DNA from: Ampullaceana balthica
Lineage: Eukaryota > Mollusca > Gastropoda > Lymnaeidae
Assembly: GCA_944989445.1 (NCBI GenBank)
Contig: CALYLW010000164.1
Coordinates: 16,001 to 80,000, forward strand
Length of the DNA: 64,000 bases
Direction: 5' to 3'
Position numbers and translations under genes: made by a program. Shown here piece after piece: positions 42,066-53,031 of this stretch (positions are counted from its first letter, which is position 1; the number at the start of each line of letters is the position of its first letter). Below the pieces are notes generated by a model. The model did not search any database. It was not told where the DNA came from and saw only the letters and a list, made by a program, of their open reading frames with translations.

Positions 42066-42679
42066 TGACGCCCCATTGAGCAGAAGCCGTGACAACACAA
42101 GACTTTTAGATCAGTAAACGGAACCTTAATTAAGTGACCTTCGAGGGCACCTCGAGAAAAGAAAGAGATTCGACCAATGGGCTGCTTTAAAGAGGGTGCT
42201 TGCTTTATTGCCTACAGATACCAATTCTGTGAAACACGATTTTGGCCCCAGAATGGTCAGTCCTGACCTTTGAGTTTTCACGTCTTTGTTTATCATGGCT
42301 GTCATTATTTGACTTATTTAGTCATACGTTGCAGCACAGTACATTGTCTCACGTTGCATCATAATTACTAAATGTTTGAACATTAACAAATAAGAATGCC
42401 AAAATATTTTTTAAATTATTTTCTTACCCATTTGTGTACCGGTCAGTACAGGTCATCGGAGGACACCCCCACAAGACTCGGAGACAGGGGGAAATGTGTA
42501 AGTGCGCATGTTCCGATAAGTTCACCAACACCATTGGGTCAAGCACTTAAGGTCAGATCTTCTCTGTGGTGGCGTGCTTCCGGTTTGACCGGCTGCAAGA
42601 GAGTAGTGCTTCATTTCATTCACTTTAAGTTGAATTATTATTATATTTATTATTAATTTCATCAATTAATATTATTATA
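42066..42679. other. Unique sequence
   Basis: Mixed composition. The frame at 42396-42656 has no domains. No gene supported. Confidence 0.35.
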
Positions 42680-42895
42680 CTAGGGGTTTGTAGGGCCCAC
42701 TTTTTTTCAAAAGCCCAAGTAACTTATCCTTGTTTGATAAATATGAAATATTAAACTTACTGAAATGTACACAAAGTATTTTATAATTATAAATGCTCAA
42801 ATCCTTTTTTAATATTTTTTTTTACATCTTTCCCTTTTCCAAAATAAGCTAAAACCATGACGTCATATAATTATTTTTTTACGACGAGAAACACC
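42680..42895 (-). mobile_element. Helitron end, family R (minus)
   Basis: It starts CTAG (42680-42683) after a T/A, then 'gggtttgtagggcccac', a decayed hairpin. The following 190 bp, with 'aacttatccttgtttgataa' and 'tgtacacaaagtattttata', match 15839-16085 closely. Confidence 0.68.
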
Positions 42896-43045
42896 ACACG
42901 CTTTTTTAACTGCTATGGACTATCATAGATGTTCCTCAGGGTTACGGAGCGTTATGGATCCTGTGATCTGTGCTATTATATTGTTTATTTTGTTTGTATC
43001 ATGATTATTTATTATATAATATAAAAATATGATATACTGTCTCTG

Positions 43046-43077
<32 letters not shown>

Positions 43078-44985
43078 GTTGTTGTTTTTGTTGTTGTTAT
43101 GAGTTATCAAAAAACATTTATTAATTCTTGTATTATTATCAATATTCAAGTTTCATTGTCGCATAATTAAATTAATTCAAAGTTTCTGATTCTCTTTTGT
43201 TTGTTGTTAGTTCAACGGGGGAACAACTCACAAAACACAATGTAAAAACATATTAAGACTGACTCATAATATTCATGAGATAAAACAACCGAAGCAACAA
43301 CATTTCGTTATCCAATTCATCAACTCCATAAAACTACAAAGCTACAACAGTACTCGGGGCGGGTAAGGGCGGGTGGGGCGCTGGAGTGGTGGGCCTGTTG
43401 TCCCGGACTGCCTCACTCTATTACAGCGTTGTTTGTGACACCTTGTTACGAAGGTGACTCTTTGATCCCCCCTCCAGAATGTTCCTCGACAGAGGTGTCA
43501 CCTCGTGCCGAACGGAACCCTCGTCAATGGCTTCCCGTTAGCCGTCATGTCGTGACGAGATGCTGGCACTTCAATGCCGAAGGTTTGGCCAATGAGCGAG
43601 GTCCCTTTTCCAATACCAAAAGTTTATATAGAATGCACTGTTTTCCCGGCGCGCACACCATTGTCCTATCGAGTGCACACCCTTTACCTACGCGCCCCAC
43701 TCCCCTCGTCTAAGAGACTCGCGGGGCGTCTTTTGAAGGCGGCCCCCCAAACAAAATGAGTGTATTGTGCTCGCAGCGGCGTAGCGGCGGATGTCAGCTC
43801 GGAGGAGCCGTACCTCGTGAACCGAGGGTTACAAATCATTGAAGTGGGTCGCACCTACGACCCTAACCCAGGACTCTACGAGTCAATGAAAAAAATATTT
43901 TTCTCTTGCGTCTGTAGTTGTTCTACTAGAAATGTTCCCGTACGTCTTCGAATTTTTTTTAAAAAGATCAAGTCTGATACATAAATTTCTCAAAGTTTAT
44001 TCTTAATGTTATATTTGATATAAGGCTGTTAATGTATAATTTACAGATGGGCTTGTTTGAAGTTTATAACTTGATTTTCAAACGGTCAGATATTTTGGGG
44101 TTTCTTTAATGGAAGAAAAAAAAACAAATACACAAACAAACTGTGTAATGAATACAATCAATTTAATCTTTGTTATTTAACTATTACAACAGTAAACGTC
44201 TCGGCTAGAGCCTTCATCGGTACAATTAACATACAGTACTTACATAAGTATTAAAATTATATTTAAATTATGAAGACATACTATATCAAGAAAATAGTTA
44301 CGGAAAATGGAAACAAACGCGATCAAAACTGAAAACAGGAGGATTGGAGAGTATGTGACGTCATTTCTCATCAAAGATTTATTCTAACATTTAATTTAAG
44401 TATAGTGAGGAGAGATATATTATTAGGATACTAATGTAAATTGATTATTTTTAAAAGGTAGTTTTGATTTATTTTATTTTTATACGGGTTGGATTTTTTA
44501 ATTATTGAAGCAAAAAATCTGCGATAAACAAAACTTAATATTTTTTTAAATCAAAAACATAAACCTTTGCATTAGGCTCATGGCAGCGTGAGACAAGTCC
44601 TATCCTTGTCCAGGAGTTAATTTTTCAAAACCTCGATGCCTAACAAAACATTTTTTTAAAAGTTGTTTTTAATGGGGGCATAAGGGTGACAACTGTTCCT
44701 AAGCCAAAGTTATCCGTTTTATGGGTCAGCTAAACGATAGGGCACTTTAGAGTTACCAGAATGGGGCGGGAGGGAGATATAAATAAGTCAGTGCCAAGTG
44801 AGCTCTGAATGAGATACGGGGGGAGATTATGGTAATAGTTTTAAAATACACTTTATCGGGTTTGATTGATGGGCTTCAAGGCGGCACATCTCAAGCAACG
44901 TACCCTCAGATGTAACGTTTGTAAATTTTAGAGGAATGGTTAGGCGTGAGTTGGTGTTGTGGTAAAAAGAGGATGCCATTAGATG
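42896..44985. other. Unique sequence
   Basis: A (TTA)n/(TTG)n run lies at 43045-43098. 43360-43960 is GC-richer. Overlapping frames at 43429-43713, 43574-43759 and 43760-43984 have no family resemblance or third-position bias. No gene identified. Confidence 0.35.
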
Positions 44986-44997
44986 TCGTTATTTTCC

Positions 44998-45335
44998 GCT
45001 ATGGACCACTAGCAACCATGGACCACCAGCGACCAGCGACCACCAGTGGTGATGGACAACCAGTGACCATGGACCACCAGCAACCATGGACCACCAGTGA
45101 CCATCGACCACCAGTGACGATGGACAACCAGTGACGATGGACCACCAGAAACCATGGACCACCAGCAACCATAGACCACCAGTTACCATTGACCACCAGC
45201 AACCATGGACCACCAGCGACCATGGACCACCAGCAACCATGGACCGTCAGCAACCATGGTCCACCAGCGACCATGGACCACCAGCTACCATGGACCACCA
45301 GTGACCATGGACCGCCAGCAACTATCGACGGTCAG
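44998..45335. repeat. 17-bp minisatellite, about 20 copies
   Basis: The unit is 'catggaccaccagcaac' with 'gtgac' and 'gcgac' variants. One shortened unit near 45030 breaks the phase. The Trp/Ser/Gly-rich minus frames are artefacts. Confidence 0.93.
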
Positions 45336-46185
45336 ATCCAAAATAAATTGCTAAGATATCTTTTGGTTATCCTTAAAATTTAAGACGCTTAACTGTATGA
45401 TAACTGTACTCCGTGGACCCAAGCACAAATTGAAGATATTCGTCTCTCCACAAATAGGTGGACAAGCTCCACACGGCCCCACCCCACAGACATTAACACA
45501 ACAAATCATTATACCATGTTCCTGGACTCCCCACAACAAATCAAGTCAATCAAAGTCACCGCCACCACCCCGCTCTCGTGACCATTTGTTTCCCCCTCGA
45601 CACTTCCTCGGGTTTCGGATCAATGGTCGCAATGTGTGGCTGGCTGCAGTCATTCACCGTCATCTACCGATTCTGTGAACCGTTCTCCGACTCGTGATCG
45701 TCTGCTACCACAGATCCATGATCCCAGTGTTCAAAAGTTATTATATCCCCACACACGCAAACAATTCAGCCCTTAAAAAAAAGAAGAAGAAAAAAGTGTC
45801 AGAGCCTCAGTTGTTGAAAAGCTCCAGAATTCAAGCTCCGTTCCGTTGTAAAGGCGGCGTCCACCGTCCATGCAAAAATTGTTTTACTGGTCGCGGGACT
45901 CCTTCGACGACCTGGGGCCTGAGACGATAGCAGGTTTTCACACGGCGGCTGCATGGACTCCACAGTTGTTGCCCTATCATGGGCACTGCGCTCGGCAAAA
46001 AAGGAAGAAAAAAAAGGCGCGACTTTCTATAGGGTCCCGGCTGGTGAATTAATATACTCGTGTTCAAAAGTGCAAGCAAAAGACCAAGGGGAGGAAACAA
46101 CGAGCTTAGAATGGGGGAAAGAGGAATAATACGAATCAATAGAGCTATGGGGGGAAACATCTTTTATTTTCTGGCTCTTTAAGTG
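45336..46185. other. Unique sequence, moderately GC-rich
   Basis: Frames at 45397-45678 and 45831-46160 show no domains. An A-run lies near 45775. No gene supported. Confidence 0.35.
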
Positions 46186-46204
46186 ACTCTAGTGACTCGA
46201 AGTC

Positions 46205-46645
46205 CGGGTGGCATTGTGTGTGCCGCTACACACTGACGGTCTGGTGATGTGTGCCGCTACACACTGAAGGTTTGGTGATGTGTGCCGCTACACACTGAAG
46301 GTTTGGTGATGTGTGCCGCTACACACTGACGGTCTGGTGATGTGTGCCGCAACACACTGAAGGTTTGGTGATGTGTGCCGCTACACACTGACGGTCTGGT
46401 GATGTGTGCCGCAACACACTGAAGGTTTGGTGATGTGTGCCGCTACACACTGAAGGTTTGGTGATGTGTGCCGCTACACTTTGATGGTTTGGTGATGTGT
46501 GCCGCTACACACTGACGGTTTGGTGATGTGTGCCGCTACACACTGGCGGTTTGGTGATGTGTGCCGCTACACACTGATGGATTGAAAGTGTTGATTGAAT
46601 ATTGGATAGTTGTGTGCCGAATCACGGTGGAGATTTGATTGTGGT
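46205..46645. repeat. 31-bp minisatellite, about 13 copies
   Basis: The unit contains 'gtgtgccgctacacactgaa' and 'ggtttggtgat'. Variants 'gacggtctgg' and 'gccgcaacac' are scattered and tend to occur in pairs of neighbouring units. Confidence 0.94.
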
Positions 46646-47160
46646 GTGCCACTACACTAAAGACCAGGGTTGGGGAACCCGCGGCACGCGGTCCAAATGG
46701 TTCGAAAAACCACATTTTCCCCCGACCATGCGGAGTAACTCGACCCTAATAAATAAATGACCGCTTTCTTTTTTAGATTTTTCAAAACTGGATCCTGCAA
46801 ATAGCGTTGTTACGGCATATCTATTTAAAAATGAATTTAAACAAAGGCACTACAATTTGAATTAATTAAGAACATTTATATTACAACCCTTGTTTAATAA
46901 TTTTAACTTCCGCTTAATTCTGTAAATGTTTAAAGACCGTAAAGATCTACTCGTTAACAGATTTATAAAATTGTGTCAGAGATTTTATCATGACCAATGC
47001 TTTTCATGTTTCTCTTACGAGTAACACAAATGAAATGATACCTTGAAAATTGTATGTTACCCAGGATGACGTAAGATGAAAAAGAAAAAAAAATTACACT
47101 CATGATACCAGATTTATTGCAAACTTAAGAAAAAGCAGGTTATTGTAGTCAATTGATTGC
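46646..47160. other. AT-rich sequence with one hAT-like end
   Basis: At 46672 'cagggttggggaaccc' followed by 'gcggcacgcggtcc' has the look of a hAT element end. I did not find a matching opposite end before 47160. No coding identified. Confidence 0.4.
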
Positions 47161-47164
47161 GTAC

Positions 47165-47488
47165 CTCTGTAGGTTTGTGTCCAGAGGTTTGTGTACAGAT
47201 ATTTGTGGACAGAGGTTTGTGTACAGAGGTTTGTGTCCAGAGGTTTGTGTCCAGAGGTTATGTGTACAGAGGTTTGTGTACAGAGGTTTGTGTCCAGAGG
47301 TTTGTGTCCAGAGGTTTGTGTCCAGAGGTTTGTGTCCAGAGGTTTGTGTACAGAGGTTTGTGTCCAGAGGTTTGTGTACAGGGGTTTGTGTACAGAGGTT
47401 TATGTACAGAGGTTTTTGTACAGAGGTTTGTGTACAGAGGTTTGTGTACAGAGGTTTGTGTACAGAGGTTTATGTACAGAGGTTTGCG
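47165..47488. repeat. 14-bp minisatellite (gaggtttgtgtaca), about 23 copies
   Basis: Two main variants, 'gtgtaca' and 'gtgtcca', are clustered rather than random. A single extra base near 47258 shifts the frame, so three frames look open in part. Confidence 0.95.
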
Positions 47489-47600
47489 ACCTAACGTCAT
47501 TGGTCGAGTCAGCTTAATGCGCTTCAGTGCGGCCGGCATCTTACAGCATATGTCCTTGTATCAGCGTAGGTCACAGGTCCCTGTATCAGCGTAGGTCATA

Positions 47601-47811
47601 CAGAGGCGGCGTTAGGTACGCGCGAGGCCTGGTGCAATAATGACCCCGTGGGGCCCCCTTAGATTAGATCAGTTATTGCGCAAACTCAGTAGTGCAATAT
47701 CTGCCGGCTCTTTTGTTACTAAAATATAGTCTCAAGTCTGAAAAGCGGGGCCCCCCTAAGCGCGGGGCCTGGGGCGGTTGCCCCAGCTGCCACCCCCAAA
47801 GGCCGCTCCTG
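47601..47811. mobile_element. hAT-type MITE with perfect 8-bp duplication (211 bp)
   Basis: The left end 'cagaggcggc' and the reverse complement of the right end 'caggagcggc' are inverted repeats. The octamer 'aggtcata' flanks both sides exactly (47593-47600, 47812-47819). Sub-terminal 'ggcctggtgcaataatg' and 'ggggcctggggcggttgccc' are GC-rich. Non-coding. It inserted into a short tandem repeat 'ccctgtatcagcgtaggtca'. Confidence 0.9.
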
Positions 47812-47819
47812 AGGTCATA

Positions 47820-48422
47820 GGTCCCTCCATCAGAATTGGTCGAATAAAAAAATTGAAGGTCACGAGTTTATAGACAGATCAGACCAGTAAATAAATCTCC
47901 GATCGCTCCCCCTGTCACAACTCTTCTTGAAACTGATCTGCAGACAATCCTTACAGGTTCTCTCCCTTACTTTTTTTTATTTTTAACAAAACCAAGACAA
48001 TTACCTGAAACTTCCTGTCAATCAAACAGCGCACGCATCTCGCTCCGTCTTCCACCTATATTTACACAGCCATGTATAGTTTCTTCTTTGATGGCTTCTT
48101 GGTTTTTACGGTGCGATATTAGAAAACGTCCGGGGCTCTTGGCGACTTTTTCTTCCCAAACACGGCGCCTCGGTTGCTTTGTGCTGCCTTTGATGTTTGT
48201 TTGAGATACACTCGATTTGAGGCCTCGGCGTGACAAATGTAAACATCGGGCCCCAGGCGCCTGCTATGATAATTTCAATTAAATCTGGGGGATTGTCAGG
48301 GAAAATATGATAAAATTGTCACATTCCCGCAAAGAGAATCGACCAACAAATCAATAGGTGTATGTCCGGGTCCGTCTATGTTATATTTACTCTTTTCTTT
48401 TTACAAAATGTATCATTACTGA
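47820..48422. other. Unique sequence
   Basis: No gene or repeat end. The minus frame at 48018-48236 is unremarkable. The last eight bases are the left target duplication of the next element. Confidence 0.4.
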
Positions 48423-48695
48423 CATGGGCGCCCGCAGAAAATTTTCTAGGGGGGGGGGCAAAAAATTTTCGAGTGATTTTTTCCCCATAATTCTTAGCGT
48501 TATACGCAGATTTTTGGCCGGTCACGTGACTATTAATTAAAATTCTATACAGATCAGTACTACTTGTCGTTTATTAATATTGTGATAAAATATACACGTA
48601 CACCTTTTACTTATGTGGAAGTGTCAGGATCATATAACCCCGACAATTAAAAGCTTCTGATATAAGATATTTTTTAAACTTCTTAAATTCACATG

Positions 48696-48800
48696 CTTCT
48701 GTGGTCCAACGGTTGTGCGCACGATTTTTGAACTCAAAGTAACAGGTAGTGGATCGAATTTCGTTTGAGACTTAGTTTTTTTCTTCTTTTTTTTTAAAGT
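48696..48800 (+). repeat. tRNA-like SINE head relic
   Basis: 'tggtccaacgg' (48702-48712) fits a pol III A box. 'ggatcgaatttc' about 50 bases on resembles a B box. T-rich sequence follows. Confidence 0.45.
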
Positions 48801-49204
48801 TCATTTAATTTTATTATTTTTCTTTTTTTTCTATTTTCTTTCTTTGCAATTTCTTTTGTAACTACTTTCTATTATCTATAATTTATAATCATGAGTTATT
48901 GTAAGTACGGCATTTCTGGAAGTGTTGACAGTGAGGGGATGAATCCGCGTGCTTGAGGGGTCAAGCAGGGGCGAATTAAGACTGCACGGGGCCCCTGGCT
49001 GCAATTCAAAATGGAGCCCTATCGAGCCAGCGTCCCTTTAAATAAAATGATTGCTAGCAGCTAATATAAGACTGTAACTTGTAACTATTCAGCCAAAAAG
49101 ATTATTCATGAAAAAACCGAACACGAAGAAGTTTGCCGGTATCCTAAAATTGAGTGTAAAAAGACAAAAACAATTTTTTATAAAAATAATAATAAAATAA
49201 TAAT

Positions 49205-49305
49205 TATAACAACAGAAAGAAAAGAATCCACCGTTGGGGATCGATCCTCAGATCGCTTGCAACGCAAGCCTAAGCGACGAGGAGAGCTTGACGGAAATTG
49301 TAAAT
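49205..49305 (-). repeat. tRNA-like SINE relic (minus)
   Basis: On the minus strand 'ggatcgatcccc' resembles a B box. 'ggcttgcgttgcaagcgat' before it could be an anticodon arm. The acceptor stem is not formed, so it is not called a tRNA gene. Confidence 0.4.
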
Positions 49306-49692
49306 TAAAAAAATAAAGAATATTCTTTAATATTTTCTCTTATTGAGCCTATCAAATCAGGTTTCTCGATTACTAAGAGTATTGGGTCGAAAAGAGATCA
49401 GATTAATAATAGATACGATTTTTATTAATTTATTTAATTTATGATATTTTTTCAGGGATTCATGCAAACATCTGTTCACCTTTATTATAAAATATACTAA
49501 GTTTGGGGGCCCCCATGGCCCCTTAGCCCGTTCAGCCCCCTCCCCTAAATCTGCCAAAGGGCTCAAGTGATCACGCTGTGAACCGAGACTATACAAGGAT
49601 GGGCCACTGTTGTGGGGTAGCTAGAAACCAGGCATTGTAAAGACCAACATTTCAGAACGAGGCTTTTAAAGTATATGAGATTGAGCATATAT

Positions 49693-49968
49693 GGGGCCGT
49701 CCATAAAGTACGTCACGCTATTTTTGAACATTTTTAACTCCCCCCTCCCCCTTGTCACAAACTGTCACAAATCTCGCACCCCCCCCCAAAGTACGTCACA
49801 CTTTCGAACAAAAATTTGGTTTTTTTTATTTACAAAATAATTAAAATTTAATATAAAACACCGTGACGTCACACATGGCTGGACCCCCCTCCCTCCTGTC
49901 ACAAATTGTCACACTTTCTTACACCCCCTCCCCCCCTCTGGAGCGTGACGTACTTTATGGACGGCCCC
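49693..49968. mobile_element. MITE 'ggccgtccataaagtacg', second copy, TAT duplication
   Basis: The 27-bp ends are perfect inverted repeats identical to those at 20740-21023. TAT flanks both sides (49690-49692, 49969-49971). It lies in inverted orientation relative to the first copy, since its left arm continues like the other's right arm. It is nested inside the 2.2-kb element. Confidence 0.9.
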
Positions 49969-50630
49969 TATACAGTTAATACAGTTTATTTATGATCTTT
50001 ACTAACGCCGTTGCAAACAACTCCGTCCGTTATTGGTCACGTCCTATAACCAACTCCCTCAGTATGGAGGCCACGCCTTTGTCCAGTCCCCGGTCTACAT
50101 TACGTCAGTATTTAATGTCAATCATAATGATTGAATCATCTTGTACCACCACCCCCCAGATTAAGACGGGGGTTGGGTGGGGTACCATGACCCGCTCTGG
50201 TCTCTTTGATGTTAGCCCCTGGTCTGGTTTTGTACAATCGCAATCATTTCCCCTGGTCAGTGCTTCACACGGCTGACCTTTAGATAACAGAGTCTACATT
50301 TAGCACCTCTCAGCATCTGTACGTGGTTTGGTCTATTCAGAATTCATCTTATCCAAGCTACTGCAAGGGGCATTTCACACATCTTGGTCAGTCCTGACCA
50401 GACTACCACTACCAGTCCTGGCCAGAAAGATGAATATTTGATCTAAAGACCCTTTAACCGCCCTTAATTCTCTACAATATTGAAAATATAAAAATAATTA
50501 CCCAGTAAAACGAGATCAGCACCAGCTTAGTTACTTTCTCTTTATTTTCTCTTTACAATTTTTTTAAATCCATAAATCCAGGGGGGGGGGCAGCGCCCCC
50601 CCCTTGCCCCCCCCCCTGCGGGCGCCCATG

Positions 50631-50680
50631 ATTACTGAGTAAATAGTGTCTCCATGCCTTCCTCTTTCTCACTCCTTGAC
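50631..50680. other. Target duplication and short unique sequence
   Basis: The first eight bases are the right target duplication of the 2.2-kb element. T/C-rich sequence follows. Confidence 0.5.
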
Positions 50681-50914
<234 letters not shown>

Positions 50915-50970
50915 GTTGGTCTCTTATTGTCATATTTTCATTCATACAAATTGATCCAGTAATATAGGTA

Positions 50971-51253
50971 TCAATGTACATAATTCCCGGTGTCTGTATG
51001 TATGGATGTAACTAGGTGGCGCTGCGAAATTTGTAATGGTGTTAGGTGGCTCTTCGATCGATTTTGTTTTATATTGCTGAACCAAAAATAACACTTTTCG
51101 AACGTTCCGCATAAAATTGTTTAAAATGATGATAAATGAATCAAATAAAAAAATAAATAAAATAAATGGAAGTTCTGTATTACGTTATTTTTTTATCTGG
51201 TGTGTATTTATTTTGAAAACTTCAGTCATTTTTGACGGGTGATAAAATTCTAG
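50971..51253 (+). mobile_element. Helitron family B, copy (283 bp, plus)
   Basis: It starts TC after an A ('tcaatgtacataattccc'), with 'gtctgtatgtatggatgtaa' and two 'ggtggc...tgcga' units. It ends 'cagtcatttttgacggg', 'tgataaaattctag' and T. The terminal hairpin and CTAG fit Helitrons. Confidence 0.78.
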
Positions 51254-52153
51254 TTATAACATAAACTATAAATTACAATATAAGATAGAAATGCTAATGC
51301 TCTTGTGCATTTATTTATAAAATGCACTTCGTGTTGCGCACCAAGCGCGGTAGAGTTCTCTGTATTCGTGGCCCTGAACTATGTTCAAATTTTAAACACT
51401 CCGATTTAATTCGTATAATGACATCAATATCTAAATTTTCCGCAGCAAAAAACACATGCGGCATTTATTAGTCTCATCCAGCACAGCTTGTGTGAATTGT
51501 ATCCAGGTTATTTATGGAAGAGTAAGCCAGCTAAAAGAGTGTTTATTTTTTATGTTACTTATATCTTTACGATCTTAATGGATATTTTACAACGCTGATA
51601 TTATAATTATTATTACTAACACGTTTTTTTTTCTTTCAAAACTTGCTTTGTTGTCTATTTGTCGAGGTCAAATCTTGACATTTCATTTTTGTTTAATCCC
51701 TTCCCGTTGTTAATTCTACTTAATTTGTGTACACTCTCAGATCTAACATGACATTTTTTAAAGGTGTTTTTTTTTAACGTTCATTTTGATGCAGTTGTAG
51801 CCGCTAACTGTTCGATCGGGTTTTCTACCTGGGAAAACAATAATTTAAAAAATCTCTCTTCTCCTAGCACACTTTCCCTTGTTTGGCACAGGCAAGTATT
51901 TTTCATAGTGTTAGGTTTCAACCCACTGTCAGGCAAATATTATAGGTGAATTGGGTTTTCCCGATCCGTGAATGCTAACGCTGGTCTGTTGCGCGGTGCG
52001 CATTATATTAACACATTTTTAGTATGACGTAACGTGAGAGGATGTGACGCGATAGGGAAAATGTGATATAGTGACGGTTTGTTGTTGATAGCGAGCACAG
52101 GGTTGATGTTGTGTGTGGAAGGACATTGTTAAAGAGTTGGAACATATTAAACA
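51254..52153. other. AT-rich unique sequence
   Basis: No gene identified. The frames at 51764-51949 and 52008-52223 have no domains. Confidence 0.4.
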
Positions 52154-52185
52154 CTAGCGTATCACCCGTCAAAAATGACGAAAGC
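52154..52185 (-). mobile_element. Helitron family B 3' end fragment
   Basis: 'ctagcgtatcacccgtc' and 'aaaaatgacg' are the inverted family B terminus with hairpin and CTAG (52154-52157). The rest of the element is missing, replaced by the following array. Confidence 0.6.
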
Positions 52186-52371
52186 AATGTGGGATGACAC
52201 CAAGCTTTGGGAGATGACACCAAGCTATGAGAGATGACACCAAAGCCATGGGAGATGACACCAAGCTATGGAAAATGACACCAAAGCTATGGGAGATGAC
52301 ACCAACTTTTTGGAGATGACACCAAGCTAAGGGAGATGACACCAGAGATGACACCAAGCTATGAAACATGT
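52186..52371. repeat. 20/21-bp minisatellite, about 9 copies
   Basis: The unit is 'gggagatgacaccaagctat' with or without one extra A. One unit near 52340 is truncated to 'gagatgacacca'. Confidence 0.92.
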
Positions 52372-52444
52372 GTCGACAAGAAACAACAGAAAAACCAAAT
52401 ACTAGACAGAAAATGGAGATGTAAAGAGCCAATATTTCCTGTAA

Positions 52445-52537
52445 GGTGTGCAAATTATATGTGCAAAGTTTCACAGCATCCATATTTTCCCAATATATTA
52501 ACAAATCTGAACAACCACGCAGCTTAAAGGGAACATT
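52445..52537 (-). mobile_element. hAT-type MITE family D, fragment
   Basis: 'gtgtgcaaattatatgtgca', 'agtttcacagcatcc' and the end 'cgcagcttaaagggaacattg' match the family D copy at 12084. The 'gcgcagatatctgac' part is deleted. Confidence 0.65.
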
Positions 52538-53030
52538 GAAAATGACACACCCTTAATAAGGACACCAAGAATGAAGCTGGAAATTCATTACAGAATGGAA
52601 CCCACCCACTGCGACGATGAAGACCAAAGAAGAAACGGAGACGTAGTCAGTTTGATGATGCACAGAGAATTGGAAATAGCAATAGTTGGGAATGCTGGCA
52701 AGAGCAGTGCAGCATGGAGGGGTTTGGCTGAGGCCCTGCGTCACACAAGAAGCTTGAAGGGAAAAAGATGAAATGAATTGCCATACCGTCACGAAATGGC
52801 TAACACTCAACAGATATACTTGTAACATTTTTTACTTTGTAACCACACGCCATTCTTCTGTCCCTCATCAAATTTTAACATTTTCATTTTATCGAAAAGC
52901 AAACCTAAGGCGCGTTAAAACACTTTTAAATTAAAACCAATAGATTGGAAAGTTGTTTTTTTTTAAAGTAAAATTAATCGATACTCAATCTTTGTCATTG
53001 GCCGTAATGCATGGATCAACAGCTAACACT
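52538..53030. other. Unique sequence
   Basis: The plus-strand frame at 52571-52771 and the minus frame at 52553-52828 have no domains. No gene supported. Confidence 0.35.
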
Positions 53031-53031
53031 G

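Larger units (their letters stand above)
48423..50630. mobile_element. 2.2-kb DNA transposon, 15-bp ends, perfect 8-bp duplication
   Basis: The left end 'catgggcgcccgcag' (48423-48437) and right end 'ctgcgggcgcccatg' (50616-50630) are perfect inverted repeats. 'attactga' flanks both sides exactly (48415-48422, 50631-50638). Both ends continue into G-runs on the outward-read strand ('ctaggggggggg' left, its complement right). The interior holds two tRNA-like relics and a nested MITE (49693-49968), but no transposase-like frame. An 8-bp duplication fits hAT or P superfamilies; I cannot decide between them. Confidence 0.82.

Noticed and set aside
43429..43984. Overlapping frames in a GC-richer block as a possible gene
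   Set aside because: Frames overlap in different phases, none shows codon bias or family resemblance.
46672..47100. Complete hAT element beginning 'cagggttggggaaccc'
   Set aside because: Only one end is visible. No opposite end, duplication or transposase blocks were found in the following 450 bases.
49205..49305. tRNA gene on the minus strand
   Set aside because: Only an anticodon-arm-like and a B-box-like stretch can be seen, the acceptor and D arms do not form. It is kept as a relic.
48960..49580. hAT-like element starting 'caggggcgaattaag' inside the 2.2-kb transposon
   Set aside because: A GC-rich opposite end 'cctaaatctgcc' lies at 49547-49558, but no matching inverted end or octamer duplication could be established.
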